From Lotus japonicus (lineage: Eukaryota; Streptophyta; Magnoliopsida; Fabales; Fabaceae): a DNA stretch of 64,000 bases. The notes below the pieces were generated by a model, which searched no databases, was not told the DNA's origin, and saw only the letters and a list, made by a program, of their open reading frames with translations. Made by a program: the position numbers and the translations under genes. The stretch is from assembly GCF_012489685.1 (NCBI RefSeq), contig NC_080041.1, forward strand, positions 22,259,802 through 22,323,801, read 5' to 3'. This document shows positions 45,020 to 58,081 of this stretch, piece after piece; positions within the stretch are counted from its first letter, which is position 1; each line of letters begins with the position of its first letter.

Positions 45020-47930
45020 GGTTGGAAATTCGCGGGAAAATGAAAGTTTCACGAATCTGATTTTTCCGGCGTCATTCTCCGTGAATTAATAGATATGTTT
45101 TGGCAAAAGAATTCCAAAACTATAAAGAGGTCTCCTTGTATTTTTGGCAACTAATGCATAGTCGGTATAAAACTATTTTACCCGATAAGTTGCTTTTTGC
45201 ATCGAATGTCGGAATAGAAAACTTCCTTCGGAAGAAAGATTGAAATCATCAAGAGAAATGGGTGTACGCGTGTAGAATATTCATTTGAAGCTCTGAATAG
45301 ATAAAGTCTTCATTGTCGAGAAATTCTAGGGTTTTGAAATACCAGGGATTCGGTTTCGGCAAACTTCCGATGATTGGAATCGGACGTTCGTAGATCCTAG
45401 AGTTTCGCCTCGAAACGATTGTGATATATGGAAAAAGAGAAGTTCTAACATTTCTCTGAAGATTTTTGGAATTAACTGCCATCGTGCCTAAAAGTGAAAA
45501 TTAGCCATATACTAGGGTTTCTGACCTAGGTTTAAGCGTAAAACGTTCGTGCTATAACTTTTATCGATCATAATGCAATCCTTGAACTTTTCCTGAACTT
45601 TTTCCTTCATAAATATATTTCATTTAATAAACTTTCGTTCAGGTTTCCCTTCACATTACATCAACCCTAATCGTGAATAAGAAGTTTATTCACTTAGCAT
45701 AAACTTAAAAACTCGGGCCTTACAAGATCAACATGAACTCGTTTCACATTCTTCGTGAATATGAATACAATAACACAAATCATTGATATAAGGAATTACC
45801 AACATATTAATCTTAAAAAAATAAATATAATAGTAGCACAAATCAGGATTGTGAAAGATAAATCCTAAAGTATGACATTATGGTGTTTATTCCAAGTCAT
45901 CCAAGTTTGAGTCAATATTGCAGGGTACTTACATAATCAAATAATAACACAACTTGATATCTTTATAATATCATGATAGTCAATACTCACTTGGTCATTG
46001 TTGTGGTCTTGCTCAGACAAACTCAATCAGGTCACATATCTCGATAGGCCATAGTCCTGACCACCCACAAACTTCAACAGACACATCAAAAGTATCACCG
46101 CCATACCATTTCAGTGTTAATTTTAAATAAAAAGTTCATTGGTCGAACTAAAATTATCAATAAGTTTAAAGAGACACATTTGACTAAAATGGTCGAAAAT
46201 TGAGAAACCTCTTCCTCCACTTCCTTCTTCTTCCATCAGATATAAACATATTTTTTGTTGCTTTCAACTAATACATATTAAATCATCATGTCATATTATG
46301 TCTAAAAAAATATGAGCTACGAAGGCAACTATCCAACACTTCAAAATTGATAATTTGTTTCAATTCAGAACAATCTTAAAGAATTTATTCTTGACATTTT
46401 TAGACAGTTCAATGTCATTACAGGAAGCTCATCATCTTTGCCAAAATTTAAATCTAAAGGTCATTGTGGCTCATGCTCTTATATCTTCATAAATGAGAGG
46501 CCTACTCCAGCAAAAGAACCTTATGTTTCGAATCAGCAAAGTCATTTTGTATTCATGTTAGCTCACGTTCATTGCCTCTGGAAAAGCATCACGCATTTGA
46601 ACCAAGCTTTGAAGATGGTGGAGAATCAAATGCGAGTTTGGTGGGGGGTGAACTTCTGGCAACATCGTCGAGCTTCAAGCACGTTGAGAAATATGAAAGT
46701 TAGGATTTCTTCTTTTGAAATCGTATCAACCAAAAGTAAAATTTGAATAGAGAGAACATCAAATCTAAGAAAAGAAATGGAAGGGGAAGCTCACCAATTT
46801 TACTTATTGAAGGAACCGAAGAGTAGTCTGAACTACTATGATCAATTGATCATTTCCATTGTATATATTTTATACTTAGACTACTTTGTTTGATACATCT
46901 ATATTTGGAAAGTCATAAGAGACCTTTGATGTTTACTCTTATCTGACAATAATAGATAAAGGGAAAATGAAGTTGGGCTTAAATTTGTGTGTTTCACTTA
47001 AAGAATTGGAGCGTTTTGGTAAAGGAGTGTGCAACTGTTGGACCATCCTATAGTTACATGGTTGAATGTAAGTAAAAGAATTGACCATTTAGTACATAAA
47101 TGGAGATTAATCAACAAAAAGCCCGAAGCCGTTTTTACATAATTGGTGTCTGAGGAAAAACATAGAACACCTACTGAAGTTCTAAAGGTAAGTTCCACAG
47201 ATAGAAAAAAAGAAGTTAGAGTACTCTTTGCAGATTTTTTTTTATTCTGTTTATTTGCAACTCTTAAAACTTAAAAGTAATGAAAGAATCAAAGAATAGA
47301 GATTGAGGTTGTCCTTCTCATGAATTAGTAAATGTTTGACTAACTTGACCAAGTTTAACCAGTTCTAGAATCTGGGTGCTTTTAAATTGCTTCTTGATCT
47401 TGCTTATACTAATTCTGAACTGACAACGCTATTGATAGAAAAGTTTTTCCAAACCTATCCTTAACATCTATATTTTCATATTGACGTAGAACGTTGCTTT
47501 CCAACAGCCACTTTAGACCAACGCAAAATGCAATCGAAGCAAAACTCATCTGCAATATTAGGAATGAAAGCATAATACCTGAACGGGAAATATTAGGAAT
47601 TCTGATTACATGGGAATGCTAGAATTTCAAGACCTGAATAAAGAAGACCAAGTTTTTTAGATAGTCAAAGAAATCCCATAGTTTGTGAGCTGTTTGAACC
47701 TTAAAAACATGAGAAGCTTATTGCTATGTGGTATATAAAGCCAAAATCTCGAATCAATCCATAATTAATAATGTTCCTTTACTAAGGATGTCAAAACTCA
47801 AACAAATGATAAAAATTAGTAGCAAGCATTGTGTCTTATTAGTGATATGATATGCAATTCAGAACTTGAGTTGTTAGAAAACCGAAGAAGAAGATAACTT
47901 AGCAATGAAAGGGACACCAACAAAGCAGCG

Positions 47931-49638
47931 TGTCGCAACCGAGGTCGCGGAGGGACGACGCATAAATTTTTTTTTTTAATCAAAAGAGTCGCAATTTATT
48001 AAGGGAAATTGGAACCCTTTAAATAAAGCGAAAATTTGGTCTGCGTCAGAGTTCTGAACTCGGGAGTCATTTACGCATGGGGAAGGTATTGGCACCCCCA
48101 CGACGTCCGTAAAACGGTTACCTCTTATTGATTGTGCAAAATTAAATAACTTTAAAGATATTCATTTTACCCCAAAAAGAAGATTTAAATTATGATATCC
48201 TATGATTTAATATATACACATGAGAGAAAATGATTATTTACATGGAACCCTAAGGTTTTCTATTTTTTAGTGCCTTCGGGAATTAAATCCCGACCTACGT
48301 ATTCTCTGTAAGGAGACATCAAGGCTACGTAGTTCTAACCGATTTAAATTGATTTAAAAAAGATTTTTTTATCTTGATTTTTTTTTGTTTACGAAAAGAT
48401 TTTTTTGTGTTTTCTTAAGATTTTTCATGTTTTTGGATTTTTGAAATTTTTATATTAAATAAAAACATATTTTTTTTGATTTTTTATATACTTAAGAATA
48501 ATATAAGAGGATAATCTAGATTCTAACAAGCTCAAAAAGTTAAAAAAAGTTGATAGATATCAAATAAAAATTGAAATAAGTGATGGCTAATTAACAAACA
48601 CATAATATATTTTTGAAAATATATTGGGCTTTTCAGCCCAACATACATTAACACAAGTTAACCCTAATTCTATACTCAATACACACAACACTTAACTCAC
48701 AGAAATGTTATATACACACCTTGAATAGTGTTCCTCTCTCTCTGCTTAACTCACATACACGTACACAACAAAAAGAAGAAGGGAACGACAGAGAAAAACC
48801 AGAGAGAGCGTGAAGGCTCTTCGGCTGCGAGGCAACGCTGGAGGTGGTGTGATGGCGGTTCGAGTGGTGGGAGGAGATTCCGGTGCGGTGGTTGTGCGGC
48901 CTATGGATTTTTGGAGTTGTCTGGTTAAGGTGGTTGGTTATGGAGGAAGTTTCATGTATTGTGGTGAAGATGAAGTGACTGTTGAATGTTGATGGTGGAG
49001 AAAAGGTTTGAAAGTGGATTAAGGTTTTCTCTATCAGAGGGAGAAGAATTGGAGGATGAAGATGATTTTTCTTTCTGTAATTTTTGCTCTCCCTCTCTCT
49101 TCTGATTGCAATTCGTCTCTTTATTTTATATAGTCTTCAGGGGTGGTGAACAACTTGCAATTTGCAATAGCAGCTTAGTCATGGTCTGATTGAAAAGTCT
49201 GTTAAGCAAGTTCTGAAACTCAGCTCACATGCCCTGTTTCCAACCTGCAGTGTTATCTTCTACACCCTCTGCTCCTGTCCAATTTCACATCAACTTCCCC
49301 TTTTCTACAACATGCCACCGCCACTGCCATGTGTATTTCCCCTGATTTGAAACACTTTACTTCCTTGCCTCATACGTTCCCTGACTTCCTTCTTTCTTTC
49401 TCTCTTTTTAGTCACTTTCGTGACTTCCTTTTTCTTCTTCTTGTTTTTTTTCTTTTCTTAATTTTCTTTTTAACCAAATTTACTATATCTTTTTCTTTTG
49501 GTCTCTTACGAGACCTTTCTTTTTCTTTTCTCTTTTTTTGTTTTCTTTGTTTTTTTTAACAACTTAAAACAAATAATAATACTAATACTAATCATATAAT
49601 TTTAATAAATACATGACGGATAAAATTGGGTGCTAACA
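47931..49638. mobile_element. Candidate Gypsy-type solo LTR
   Basis: The block runs from tgtcgcaaccgaggtcgcgg to gggtgctaaca and differs from the surrounding Helitron sequence. It includes 'gaactcgggagtcatttacg' and 'ggaaggtattggcaccccca', words common in plant Gypsy LTRs. CT-rich runs occur near 49380-49550. No matching target duplication was found, so the ends are tentative and there may be more than one element. Confidence 0.4.
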
Positions 49639-50283
49639 CAATGTATGAGAATGAAAACAATGACAACAACATATGGGCACAGAACAGAAAACAAACCTTT
49701 TGATTTGTATTTCTCATACAACGAGCTCAATTCTGTGTAATTTGAATTAGTGGACATCATCAGTTTTGAAACTTAGTGCAAGGGAAAGATGATTTAGGAT
49801 GAGGGGTTGCTGGGTATATATTTATTTTAAGAACAACACAAGTAGGGATATATTTTCCTCAGCCATAGCTATAAGAATAGAAAATCATTCTAACAAATAT
49901 ATTAAAAGAGGATGAGGAAAATAATCTAATTATTCAACAACATTTATGTCAAACACTTACACAATTATCAACTTACACAATTATCAACATCACATGAAGC
50001 AGGTTGCATACTCGAGTGATCTTCCTCATTTTTCCTCCATGCCAACTGGTTCACCGTAGAGGCATATATGGGAGGAGATGGCTGATGCAATATTAGTAAG
50101 GAGTAATCTAGGTAAATCTTAGATAATTAAGGTAAATCTTTTAAAATTTTATGAAAACGTTTCTCAGATTTAAAATTACCTTTAAAAAATCGGTTTCAAG
50201 ATTTGTTATGGAAATAAATTTTAGGTGAAGAAAAAATTTATTTTTAGAGTATTAATTAAATTTTATGTTATTTTTGAAATTCT

Positions 50284-51214
50284 TGTTCACACACAGGACA
50301 TATGTCGTACCAAATGTCTAAGATATCTTGCACAACGTACAAGAGATAAATCACAAGTTCAACACAGTATTAAACCAGCAAAACAGTAAAGAAGAACACA
50401 GAGAATTGTAACCCAGTTCGGTGTAACGTCATCCACGTCTGGATGACTTTAGCCCGAGAAACCTATTATAGAGAATCAAGTACACAAAAGGTCTTAACTG
50501 AACTGCCCCAATTCACTGCCTTTTCTACCTATTCCTACCTGTGGTTTATTACTTAGGTCTCCCCCTAGGTATGAGAACCCCCTCTCACTTTCTCACACAC
50601 AATCACTGCCACAGTGATTGAAACAAAAACAACAAGATGAAGATGAAGAGATTACAGCTCAACTAAACAAACCAACTCTATGCCTTATGATGATCAATGA
50701 TGGCAGTAGAGTGGTGTACAAATAACAGCGGACTCACTGAGAAACAAACCCTTAAACACGCTCTTGCTCAAGCAGCACAACGCACAATCCACACTTGAGC
50801 AGCTAGGGTTAGGTCTTCTTAAATACCAATTCTTCAGCAGTCTTTAATCTTCAATGGACTTGCACGAAAATAGAATCCGCAAAACAGATCTGGAACAAAT
50901 ATTTTTAAACTAGTAACAAATCTTATCAAATAAGATTTGAACAAAAGTAACAACTTTCACACTTTAAACCAAATCAAATCTTCTTCAACAGATTTGATTA
51001 CACTATAATATATTCCAGATAACATACATAAGCTTCTTCAAAAACCCTAACTTGATTATCACGAAATTAATCCAAAGCTTCACAATAACTTAGCCAACTC
51101 ATATCAGATCCGCAGGGACACATGTCATAGTCAAGATGTTACAACATCGTGTCTGACATGTTGGCAAAAACACACTTAGCTAAAATGCAGACAATCATGA
51201 ACAAAGGAACAACA
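50284..51214. mobile_element. Candidate Copia-type solo LTR, 931 bp
   Basis: TGTTCACACACAGG ... aaaggaacaaca interrupts Helitron sequence that continues on both sides ('tgttattttt' / 'tttttattgaattttc'). The flanks ATTCT (50279-50283) and ATTTT (51215-51219) are a 4-of-5 target duplication. It contains 'cccagttcggtgtaacgtca' and 'tctggatgactttagcccga', LTR-like text. Confidence 0.45.
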
Positions 51215-52108
51215 ATTTTTATTGAATTTTCGAATTTTTATTTAATTAAGGATTTTATGAGTTTTTATTGTGATTTGATAGTTTTTATTAATTAACTTTT
51301 ATGGTATTTTTATTGAATTTTTAGTTTTTTTATATAATCTAGGTAAATCTTAGATAATTAGGGCAAATCTTTTAAAATTTTAATATTTTATGAAAAAATT
51401 TGTCATATTTAGAATTACCTTTAAAAAATCGGTTTCAAGATTTGTTATGGAAATAAATTTTAGGTGAAGAAAAAGTTTATTTTTAGAGTATTAATTAAAT
51501 TTTATGATATTTTTATTGAATTTTTGGATTTTTATTTAATTTAGAATTTTATGAGTTTTTATTGTGATTTGGTAGATTTTGATAGTTTTTATTAATTAAT
51601 TTTTATGGTATTTTTATTGATCACATACATCATTTATTCAATGAATCTAAAAAGTTAATTTTTGCTTATAATTGTGACCAGAGGGGGTAATGCGTCACCT
51701 TCCCATGTAAAGACATGCCCACTTATGAAGTTTTTTTTTTTGAAACATAACTTATGAAACTCAATAAGGAGAATTGTTGACTCTAATTGAATTATAGACC
51801 ACTAAAATTGGCATTGAAATCAAGAGTTGAAAAAATTCAATAATATCTTGGTATTTTCTACCTTCTCTTAAACAATACACGTTCATGAAGCCATCAAAAT
51901 CAAGTACGTATACTAATCTATATAAATTTTTTTTTTTTGAAAGTATCTATATAAAAAAATATTAAATCCATCAATTCAATTGTAATCGAGATTTTGATTC
52001 ATTATACCCAAATCCCGAGGGCCCAAGCTTTGTTCCAATGCCGTACGGGCCCGTACCCTCAATTTCCCCCGGCTCACCATAAACCCAACGACACCGTTTT
52101 GATCTCAC

Positions 52109-52115
52109 TATAAAA
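52109..52115 (+). promoter_or_regulatory. TATA box of the SANT/Myb gene
   Basis: TATAAAA 57 bp upstream of the first ATG (52172), leaving a leader of about 30 bases. Confidence 0.6.
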
Positions 52116-52171
52116 CTAAAACCCCCTTCACGCAAATCGCATCACACCAAAACAGAGAGACACGTTGGTGA

Positions 52172-54715
52172 ATGGTGATGGCGAAAGAGGTAAAAAAAGT
52201 TTCAATCACCGAACAAGACGTTGCTGCACTCGTAGAAAAGTGAGTACTCTCTCTCTTTTTCTTCTCTCTATACACCTTTCGCGTCGTTTCGCTGCTTGTG
52301 ATGTCGTTTTCACGGCGGTGACCGGTGGTTTTTTGTTTTTCCGGTGGCCGCAGGTATGAAACGACGACGGTGCTGACGCTACTTCAGGAAGTGGCGAATT
52401 ATCCGCATTGGAAAATTAACTGGGACGAGTTGGTTAGGAATTCCAAAACTGGAATTTCCAGTGCGAGGGAGTGTCAGATGCTTTGGCGGCATTTGGCTTA
52501 CGGTCATCCATTGCTTGATCATCACGATTTTGATTTTGATCCTGATGCTCTACCTTTGGTTTGTCATCTACTCTCAATTTTCAAATTTCAAATCAGGATC
52601 ACTTTTTTTTTCAAATCATATCTTGCTAAATAAGTTTCCCTGATTTTACTTATTGTGGAGATTTGAAATTTGAATGAAAATAAACGAGTTGCTAATTAGG
52701 GTTTAGTCACTATTATTGGTGCTGACTCGAGTCTAAATATAGGAAAAATGTTCGCAAATCACAAGCACTATTTAGGTAATATTTATGCATGTCATCCTCA
52801 TACTACTAATGTCACTTTCGGTGTGAGATAAAAAAAAATATACAACAATTTATAGTGGGATATGTGTTTTTTTGATAATGTAATTTAAAGTGCGTTATGA
52901 ATTTTTTTATACTGCAATTTAAATGCAGTGTGCAGAATTGATGATTGTGAGGATTGCATCGCACAAATTGAATTCTTTTGAGCTGCTGATGTTTGCATTA
53001 GTGAACACTGTAATTGCATGTTTCTTTTTTATTGATAAAATGTGACAATGCATATATTACATATTGGAAGATAAATGATTTTTATTTAGTTTTTTTGTGT
53101 ATTGATTCTTTTGAGCTGCTAATGTTGTTTGCATTGGGGAACATTGTAATGTGGTTCCCTTATATTGCAATAAATTGAATTTCAATCAATTTTTAAGGAG
53201 ATATTTAGTTAAATAAACGTCGAGGGAGAGATCCTTTTGCAATGACAAGATAGTAATCAGTTGAAAAAGACTCCTATCTATCAGCAAAAAAAGAGTGCTT
53301 GGAACAAATGCTTTTATATTAAGTTTGTTATATGATTTTTTTTTTCATACTCCTCTTTTGTATAAACTTACATAAATTTTGATAAAATCTAATCTATATA
53401 AAATATATGAAACAAAAAATACAACAAAATTTAAGGTGTTCAATTTTAGTGTGTACCACTGTACCACTCAATTATACAATCTTTTGAATATCAAAATATA
53501 ATTAGTTTCTGAGCTGAATTTCATTAATTCAGAAGTCATCATTAGTAAATATGAGATAAAATAGTCTTAAGTTGACCAATACAAAAAATTTCAGCTTATA
53601 AAGTTTGTTACAATATTACCATGCCATCTAAAATTATGGTAATTTTATTGCATATTTACAATTTTTTTTTTATGTATTCATTGTTAATACATGTTTGAAT
53701 ATTCATGAAATAGATTTAAAATATTTGAATGCATAGTAACTTGAAGTTGAGCTCATAAGGACCATGGATATATTCACCTCTTTCCCTAATCATACCTATG
53801 ATTTTTGCCCTATCTCGATCAATTGCCTTATATTTGGAGTCTTTTCTTGCAGGATGATGATAGCGACATAGAATGTGAACGGGAAGCAATACCCCATGTA
53901 ACCAATGAAACTAAATTGGAAGCTGATGCATGCGTGAAGGTAAATAATTATTGAATTTTATCCTGATATGCTGTGCCTTTGATTAATGTCTTAGTTATAC
54001 CTTTTACTAAGTTAATATTATATATATCTTTACTTCATGGCACATTTTCCAAATTTCGACTGAATATTCTAAATTTGGAAGAATGCAATGATAACCTCAT
54101 CTTAAAGATGCTTGAAATTTAAAGAGAAATCTATGGTATTTAGCTGCTAATAATTCCATATTTTAAGAATCTCATCCTCCACAGCTTTCATGGTAAAGAT
54201 AAACTAACTTCGCTTTGTGAAACTAAATTTTGGAACATATTGAGTATAGAGTATAGACACTCAATGGGTATAGACGCAGCAGAGTTAGAAAAAGAAAATA
54301 AGAAATAGAAGTAATGAATGTGATGTGGTAAGAACTAATTAAGATGTAATAGATAAAGAGAAAAATGAAATGTATGTATAGTGTCTGGACTATTTATATG
54401 TCAAATTAATATAAGTGTTTCTCTGAACTATTTGTTGTTTAGGTAATGATTGATTCTCACGTGAAGAATCAACACCCTCATACTAGCTCAGTGATTACAG
54501 CTCCAATGCATATAGTTGTTCCAGATCTTGGTTCTTATAGAAATCCCTGTAGCTCCATGCAAGAGAATAAAGTGATTTTCCCTGTAACTATTGAGAGGAA
54601 AATACGGCCTCATATACCAGCATCGTCAAGAGCTGAAAAAGCCAGCACATCATCAACAAGTAGCACCACATCTACTGAAAAGAAAAGAAGCCATGCTCAG
54701 ATGAAGAGGATATGA
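52172..54715 (+). CDS. SANT/Myb-like DNA-binding protein, apparently truncated before its second Myb repeat
   Basis: Four exons: 52172-52239, 52354-52558, 53853-53939 and 54443-54715, all with GT-AG sites and consistent phase, giving about 210 residues. Residues 1-90 form the conserved N-terminal module (VSITEQDVAALVEKYETTT, VLTLLQEVA, WDELV, CQMLWRHLAYGHPLL), followed by acidic DDDSDIECEREAIP, a mid-region with VTAPMHIVVP-like text, and Ser/Thr-rich SSTSSTTSTEKK. Plant proteins with this layout continue into a classical Myb repeat starting RKxWSxEED. Here that place reads RSHAQMKRI-stop, while one frame over encodes SDEEDM and then another stop. So either the gene is broken by a frameshift or an intron is missed. 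A TATA box and leader are present. Probably nuclear; function unknown. Confidence 0.75.
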
Positions 54716-55061
54716 TAGTAAACTTTTCTGGCTAAGGTAATTTTTTCAAAGCTTTTATTTGATTAGTAATCCATAGATGGCAACTTGTTAATCAAATGCC
54801 TTTTGGATTAATTCCTGCAAGATTGTTGCTAATGCAGATTTTTCCATCAGGTAGAGTAGTAAAGGAAGATAAAAATAAAGTACATGGGGTGCATTTGGAA
54901 TAACAACTTGATTAAGCATTTATGAGTTATGAACATAAGCACTTATCGCACATGTGCTTCTTTAAAAACTATTTTAAGAAATTCTTTGAAATAAGTTGAA
55001 AAAAGTTATAAGCAAGCATAAATTAATTTTCATAAGCTATTCAAAATAACTTTTGAAAATA

Positions 55062-55646
55062 GGGGTAATTCCACCCATCTCCCCTGAGGTTTGTTTTTAA
55101 TGCACTGAGCTTCCATCTATTTTGCTAATTCATTGATTTTTCCTCCTTCAAATATCATTTAGAACAACAAATAGGTGTTGAGTGCTATGATGATAAATCC
55201 TAGGGGTAATTGCATTTATCACCTTCCTTGAGATTTATCATTATTGCATTGACCCCCCTCTAATTTGCAAAATGCACTGACCTCCCCTCCTTCACATATT
55301 ATTTAGAAAGATAAAAGGGTGCAGAGTGTTATAATCATAAATATTAAGGGAGGTTGGTGCAATAATAATAAACTTTAGGGGAGGTTCGTGCAATGTTCTC
55401 TATAAAGTAATGGTGATTAGTGTCTTGTTAAATAATAAAGAGAAGTTCAGTGCAACAATATTGATAAACCTCAAGGGAGGTTAGTGCAATCTCCCCCAAA
55501 TCTTAGGGGAGGCCAATAATAATAAACCTCGGTAGAATTTAGTGCAATGTTTCTAATAAAGTAAGAGTAATTAGCGTCTTGTTAATAATAGATGGGTGGT
55601 CAATGTCATAATGATAAACCTCAGGGGAGGTATTTGCAATTTGCCC
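55062..55646. mobile_element. MULE-type MITE with 9-bp target duplication
   Basis: The left end GGGGTAATTCCACCCATCTC then CCCTGAGGTTT, and the right end aaacctcaggggaggt then atttgcaatttgccc, are inverted copies. A perfect 9-bp duplication TTGAAAATA flanks it (55053-55061, 55647-55655), as in Mutator-like elements. Internal blocks of 'aaacctcaaggg/taggggaggt' repeat the end motif several times. Non-coding. Confidence 0.85.
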
Positions 55647-56524
55647 TTGAAAATAAGCTTAAAAAACTTTTTTTTTGAAAGATAAAGGATAATATTAATC
55701 ACAAAAAACCTTGAGGACAAAACCCCCAAGGTTGGAAGAAGAGCGGGAAAAACCAACAAAACGAGGTAAGGCACACACCGCTCAAAAGAAAAGCCCTAAA
55801 AAGAAAGAACGACCCCAAAAGAGAACCCAAAAAAACCTCCTAAGGCTAACAGCAAAGCTATACACAGCAAGGATCAAAGCCAAAGCAAAAGCCCAAAGGG
55901 TTGGACACAAAACCAGCCTCAGAAAACAGAATCAAGACACGGTATGTTCCTCAAAAACCTTTTCAAGACCTCGTATCGCATCCACGTCGTTCCCTTCATA
56001 CACTAAACCCAAAACATTGCCAAGTAACCACGCCTTCCTAGATCGCGTGAAGAAACACCCCCCAGCTGGCGGTGACAGAGAAGCCACAAGTGTTACCAAG
56101 GCAGGTTCTGTAACGCCCCGATTTCTCGAGTGTCACACAGTAACCAACCTTCACAATTAATTTTCGCCGATTCCATTACTTATCTTGATTAGGTGATAAA
56201 AGATCATTTTCTCTTTAGAAAACTCTTGAATACCATGTTTTAGAAACCTCATTAATGTTCCTCCGATTTACAACTTTAACCAGAAACAACGGATTAATGA
56301 AAAACGGTTTGAAATAAATTCATGAACGGATTCGAACATAATCTATCACTGTCATAAAACCAACTGTAAATAAAAGAAATGCGTGTCCACACCCAAGTGT
56401 GGAAAAACCACGGTGAAAGTAAACTGTGTACATCAAATAATCAAAGTTTCCATAAAGCTTAACAAAAATTAAAGTAAGGTTCTAAAATGAATGCTCGCTC
56501 TCATAGGGTCCCCCAGTCATGCCA

Positions 56525-56830
56525 TCACTGTCCCGGTCGCTCTACAGGGTCGTCCTTTGGTTTCTCGTCCTCAACAGCCTGTCTTCTCTTTCTTGGTCTT
56601 GGTCCAACCAAGTTGTTGTGTATCCACCGTGCGCCTCCACCATATCGACGTGGTCCCGTAACTGAAGCATCAGACTCGTCACAGGGCACGAACTCAGCTG
56701 GCGACTCCCCGAATCCCTCGTTCTCAAGTTGGTGGAATCTAGCAGGCGGATAGGGCATATCAATGACTCCCCCTTCAATCGTTCGGACCTCCACCAAGTT
56801 GCCGTCCCTGTCCATCCCCATGAAGCTCAC
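56525..56830 (-). pseudogene. Arm ORF, left copy; unknown function
   Basis: About 100 codons: MSFMGMDRDGNLVEVRTIEG, GVIDMPYPPARF, then acidic and basic parts (PRKRRQAVEDEKPKDD). The reading frame extends upstream of this Met into an YVGD motif matching the right arm. It shares VYVGD, GxDxxGxxVE and GGVIxMPYPPxRF with the ORF in the second palindrome (58919-59428). No known domain. Confidence 0.4.
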
Positions 56831-57120
56831 ATCCCCGACATAGACTTTTCGAGTCCCGGAGGAGTCGGCTCTCCAGGCCCGATCGTCAAGCTGACTATCA
56901 AGTCTCAGTGTCCAGTGATGGACGTGCGTCGTCGTCGTGGACGTCTGGGTTGTGTGAAGTGAGGTTCCGTTCGATGATCTACTAACTATAGGAACCCTAA
57001 TGTGAAAGGATTAATTATTTAATTTGGAAGTTGAAACATTATATTTATCTTGCTATGTGTTTTTCTTTTAGACCTGACCCTGCTTTTTGTGTTATGTGTT
57101 ACTTGGGGGGGGGGGGGTAG

Positions 57121-57541
57121 ATGACGTCCACGACGACGACGCACGTCCATCACTGGACACTGAGACTTGATAGTCAGCTTGACGATCGGGCCTGGAGAGC
57201 CGACTCCTCCGGGACTCGAAAAGTCTATGTCGGGGATGTGAGCTTCATGGGGATGGACAGGGACGGCAACTTGGTGGAGGTCCGAACGATTGAAGGGGGA
57301 GTCATTGATATGCCCTATCCGCCTGCTAGATTCCACCAACTTGAGAACGAGGGATTCGGGGAGTCGCCATGAGTTCGTGCTCTGTGACGAGTCTGATGCT
57401 TCAGTTACGGGACCACGTCGATATGGTGGAGGCGCACGGTGGATATACAACAACTTGGTTGAACCAAGACCAAGAAAGAGAAGACAGGCTGTTGAGGACG
57501 AGAAACCAAAGGACGACCCTGCAGAGCGACCGGGACAGTGA
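57121..57541 (+). pseudogene. Arm ORF, right copy, frameshifted; unknown function
   Basis: Starts MTSTTTTHVHHWTLRLDSQL, then SSGTRKVYVGD, the GNLVEV and GGVIDMPYPPARF motifs, and stops at 57370-57372 because of a short indel relative to the left arm (gtcgccatgag here, gccagctgag there). The C-terminal part continues in another frame (RYGGGARWIYNNLVEPRPRK). Confidence 0.4.
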
Positions 57542-58081
57542 TGGCATGACTGGGGGACCCTATGAGAGCGAGCATTCATTTTAAAACCTTACTTTAATTT
57601 TTGTTAAGCTTTATGGAAACTTTGATTATTTGATGTACACAGTTTACTTTCACCGTGGTTTTTCCACACTTGGGTGTGGACACGACATTTCTTTTATTTA
57701 CAGTTGGTTTTATGACAGTGATAGATTATGTTCGAATCCGTTCATGAATTTAATTCATACCGTTTTTCATTAATCCGCTGTTTCTGGTTAAAGTTGTAAA
57801 TCGGAGGAACATTAATGAGGTTTCTAAAACGTGGTATTCAAGAGTTTTCTAAAGAGAAAATGATCTTTTATCACCTAATCAAGATAAGTGATGAAATCGG
57901 CGAAAATTAATTGTGAAGGTTGGTTACTGTGTGACACTCGAGAAATCGGGGCGTTACAGGTTCCTTAAACACTACCAAAAGACCTTCTAACTCCCCAGCT
58001 GCACCTGGTCCTTGATCAGATGAAGAAGAGCCCCCAATCTCCAAACCCATGTCCCTGACCTTGCCTTTCCTAGGCCTCCCA

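Larger units (their letters stand above)
41596..45724 (-). mobile_element. TGTAA...TTACA solo-LTR-like unit (copy B), uninterrupted
   Basis: In its own direction it starts TGTAAGGCCCGAGTTTTTAA (45724) and ends ctcggggtgttaca (41596). A perfect 5-bp duplication AGATC flanks it (41591-41595, 45725-45729). 4129 bp. It shares start, end, 'ggttactaaagtgacg', TATA context and ORF with copy A (11329-23656). The length is very large for an LTR but comparable with large Gypsy LTRs. The family is not identified. Confidence 0.82.
41428..51619 (-). mobile_element. Minus-strand Helitron relic hosting three LTR-type insertions
   Basis: On the minus strand the 3' end is ccccgtgcaacgtacggat, aaaaaaacactag, with CTAG at 41431-41428 followed by T. 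Sequence at 45780-46020 and 49880-50290 is the inverse of Helitron segments near 30330-30545 and 32460-32660. The 5' terminus was not found; similarity fades near 51619. Inserted are the LTR-like unit at 41596-45724 and candidates at 47931-49638 and 50284-51214. Other contents have no recognisable genes; the ORF at 46438-46746 is not like anything I know. Confidence 0.55.
56109..57958. mobile_element. Palindromic LTR-like element (inverted dimer) with 5-bp target duplication
   Basis: Left arm 56109-56945 (837 bp) and right arm 57123-57958 (836 bp) are near-identical inverted copies separated by 177 bp containing a G13 run. Both outer ends are TGTAACGCCCCGATTTCTCG. A perfect 5-bp duplication GGTTC flanks the whole (56104-56108, 57959-57963). 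Each arm carries the same ORF, reading away from the centre. The outer ends resemble the 3' end (ggggtgttaca) of the LTR-like units elsewhere in the window, so it looks like two LTR 3' halves joined head to head and integrated as one unit. Confidence 0.88.

Noticed and set aside
46438..46746. 102-codon open frame
   Set aside because: No family features, sits in Helitron-derived DNA and has no promoter or splice support.
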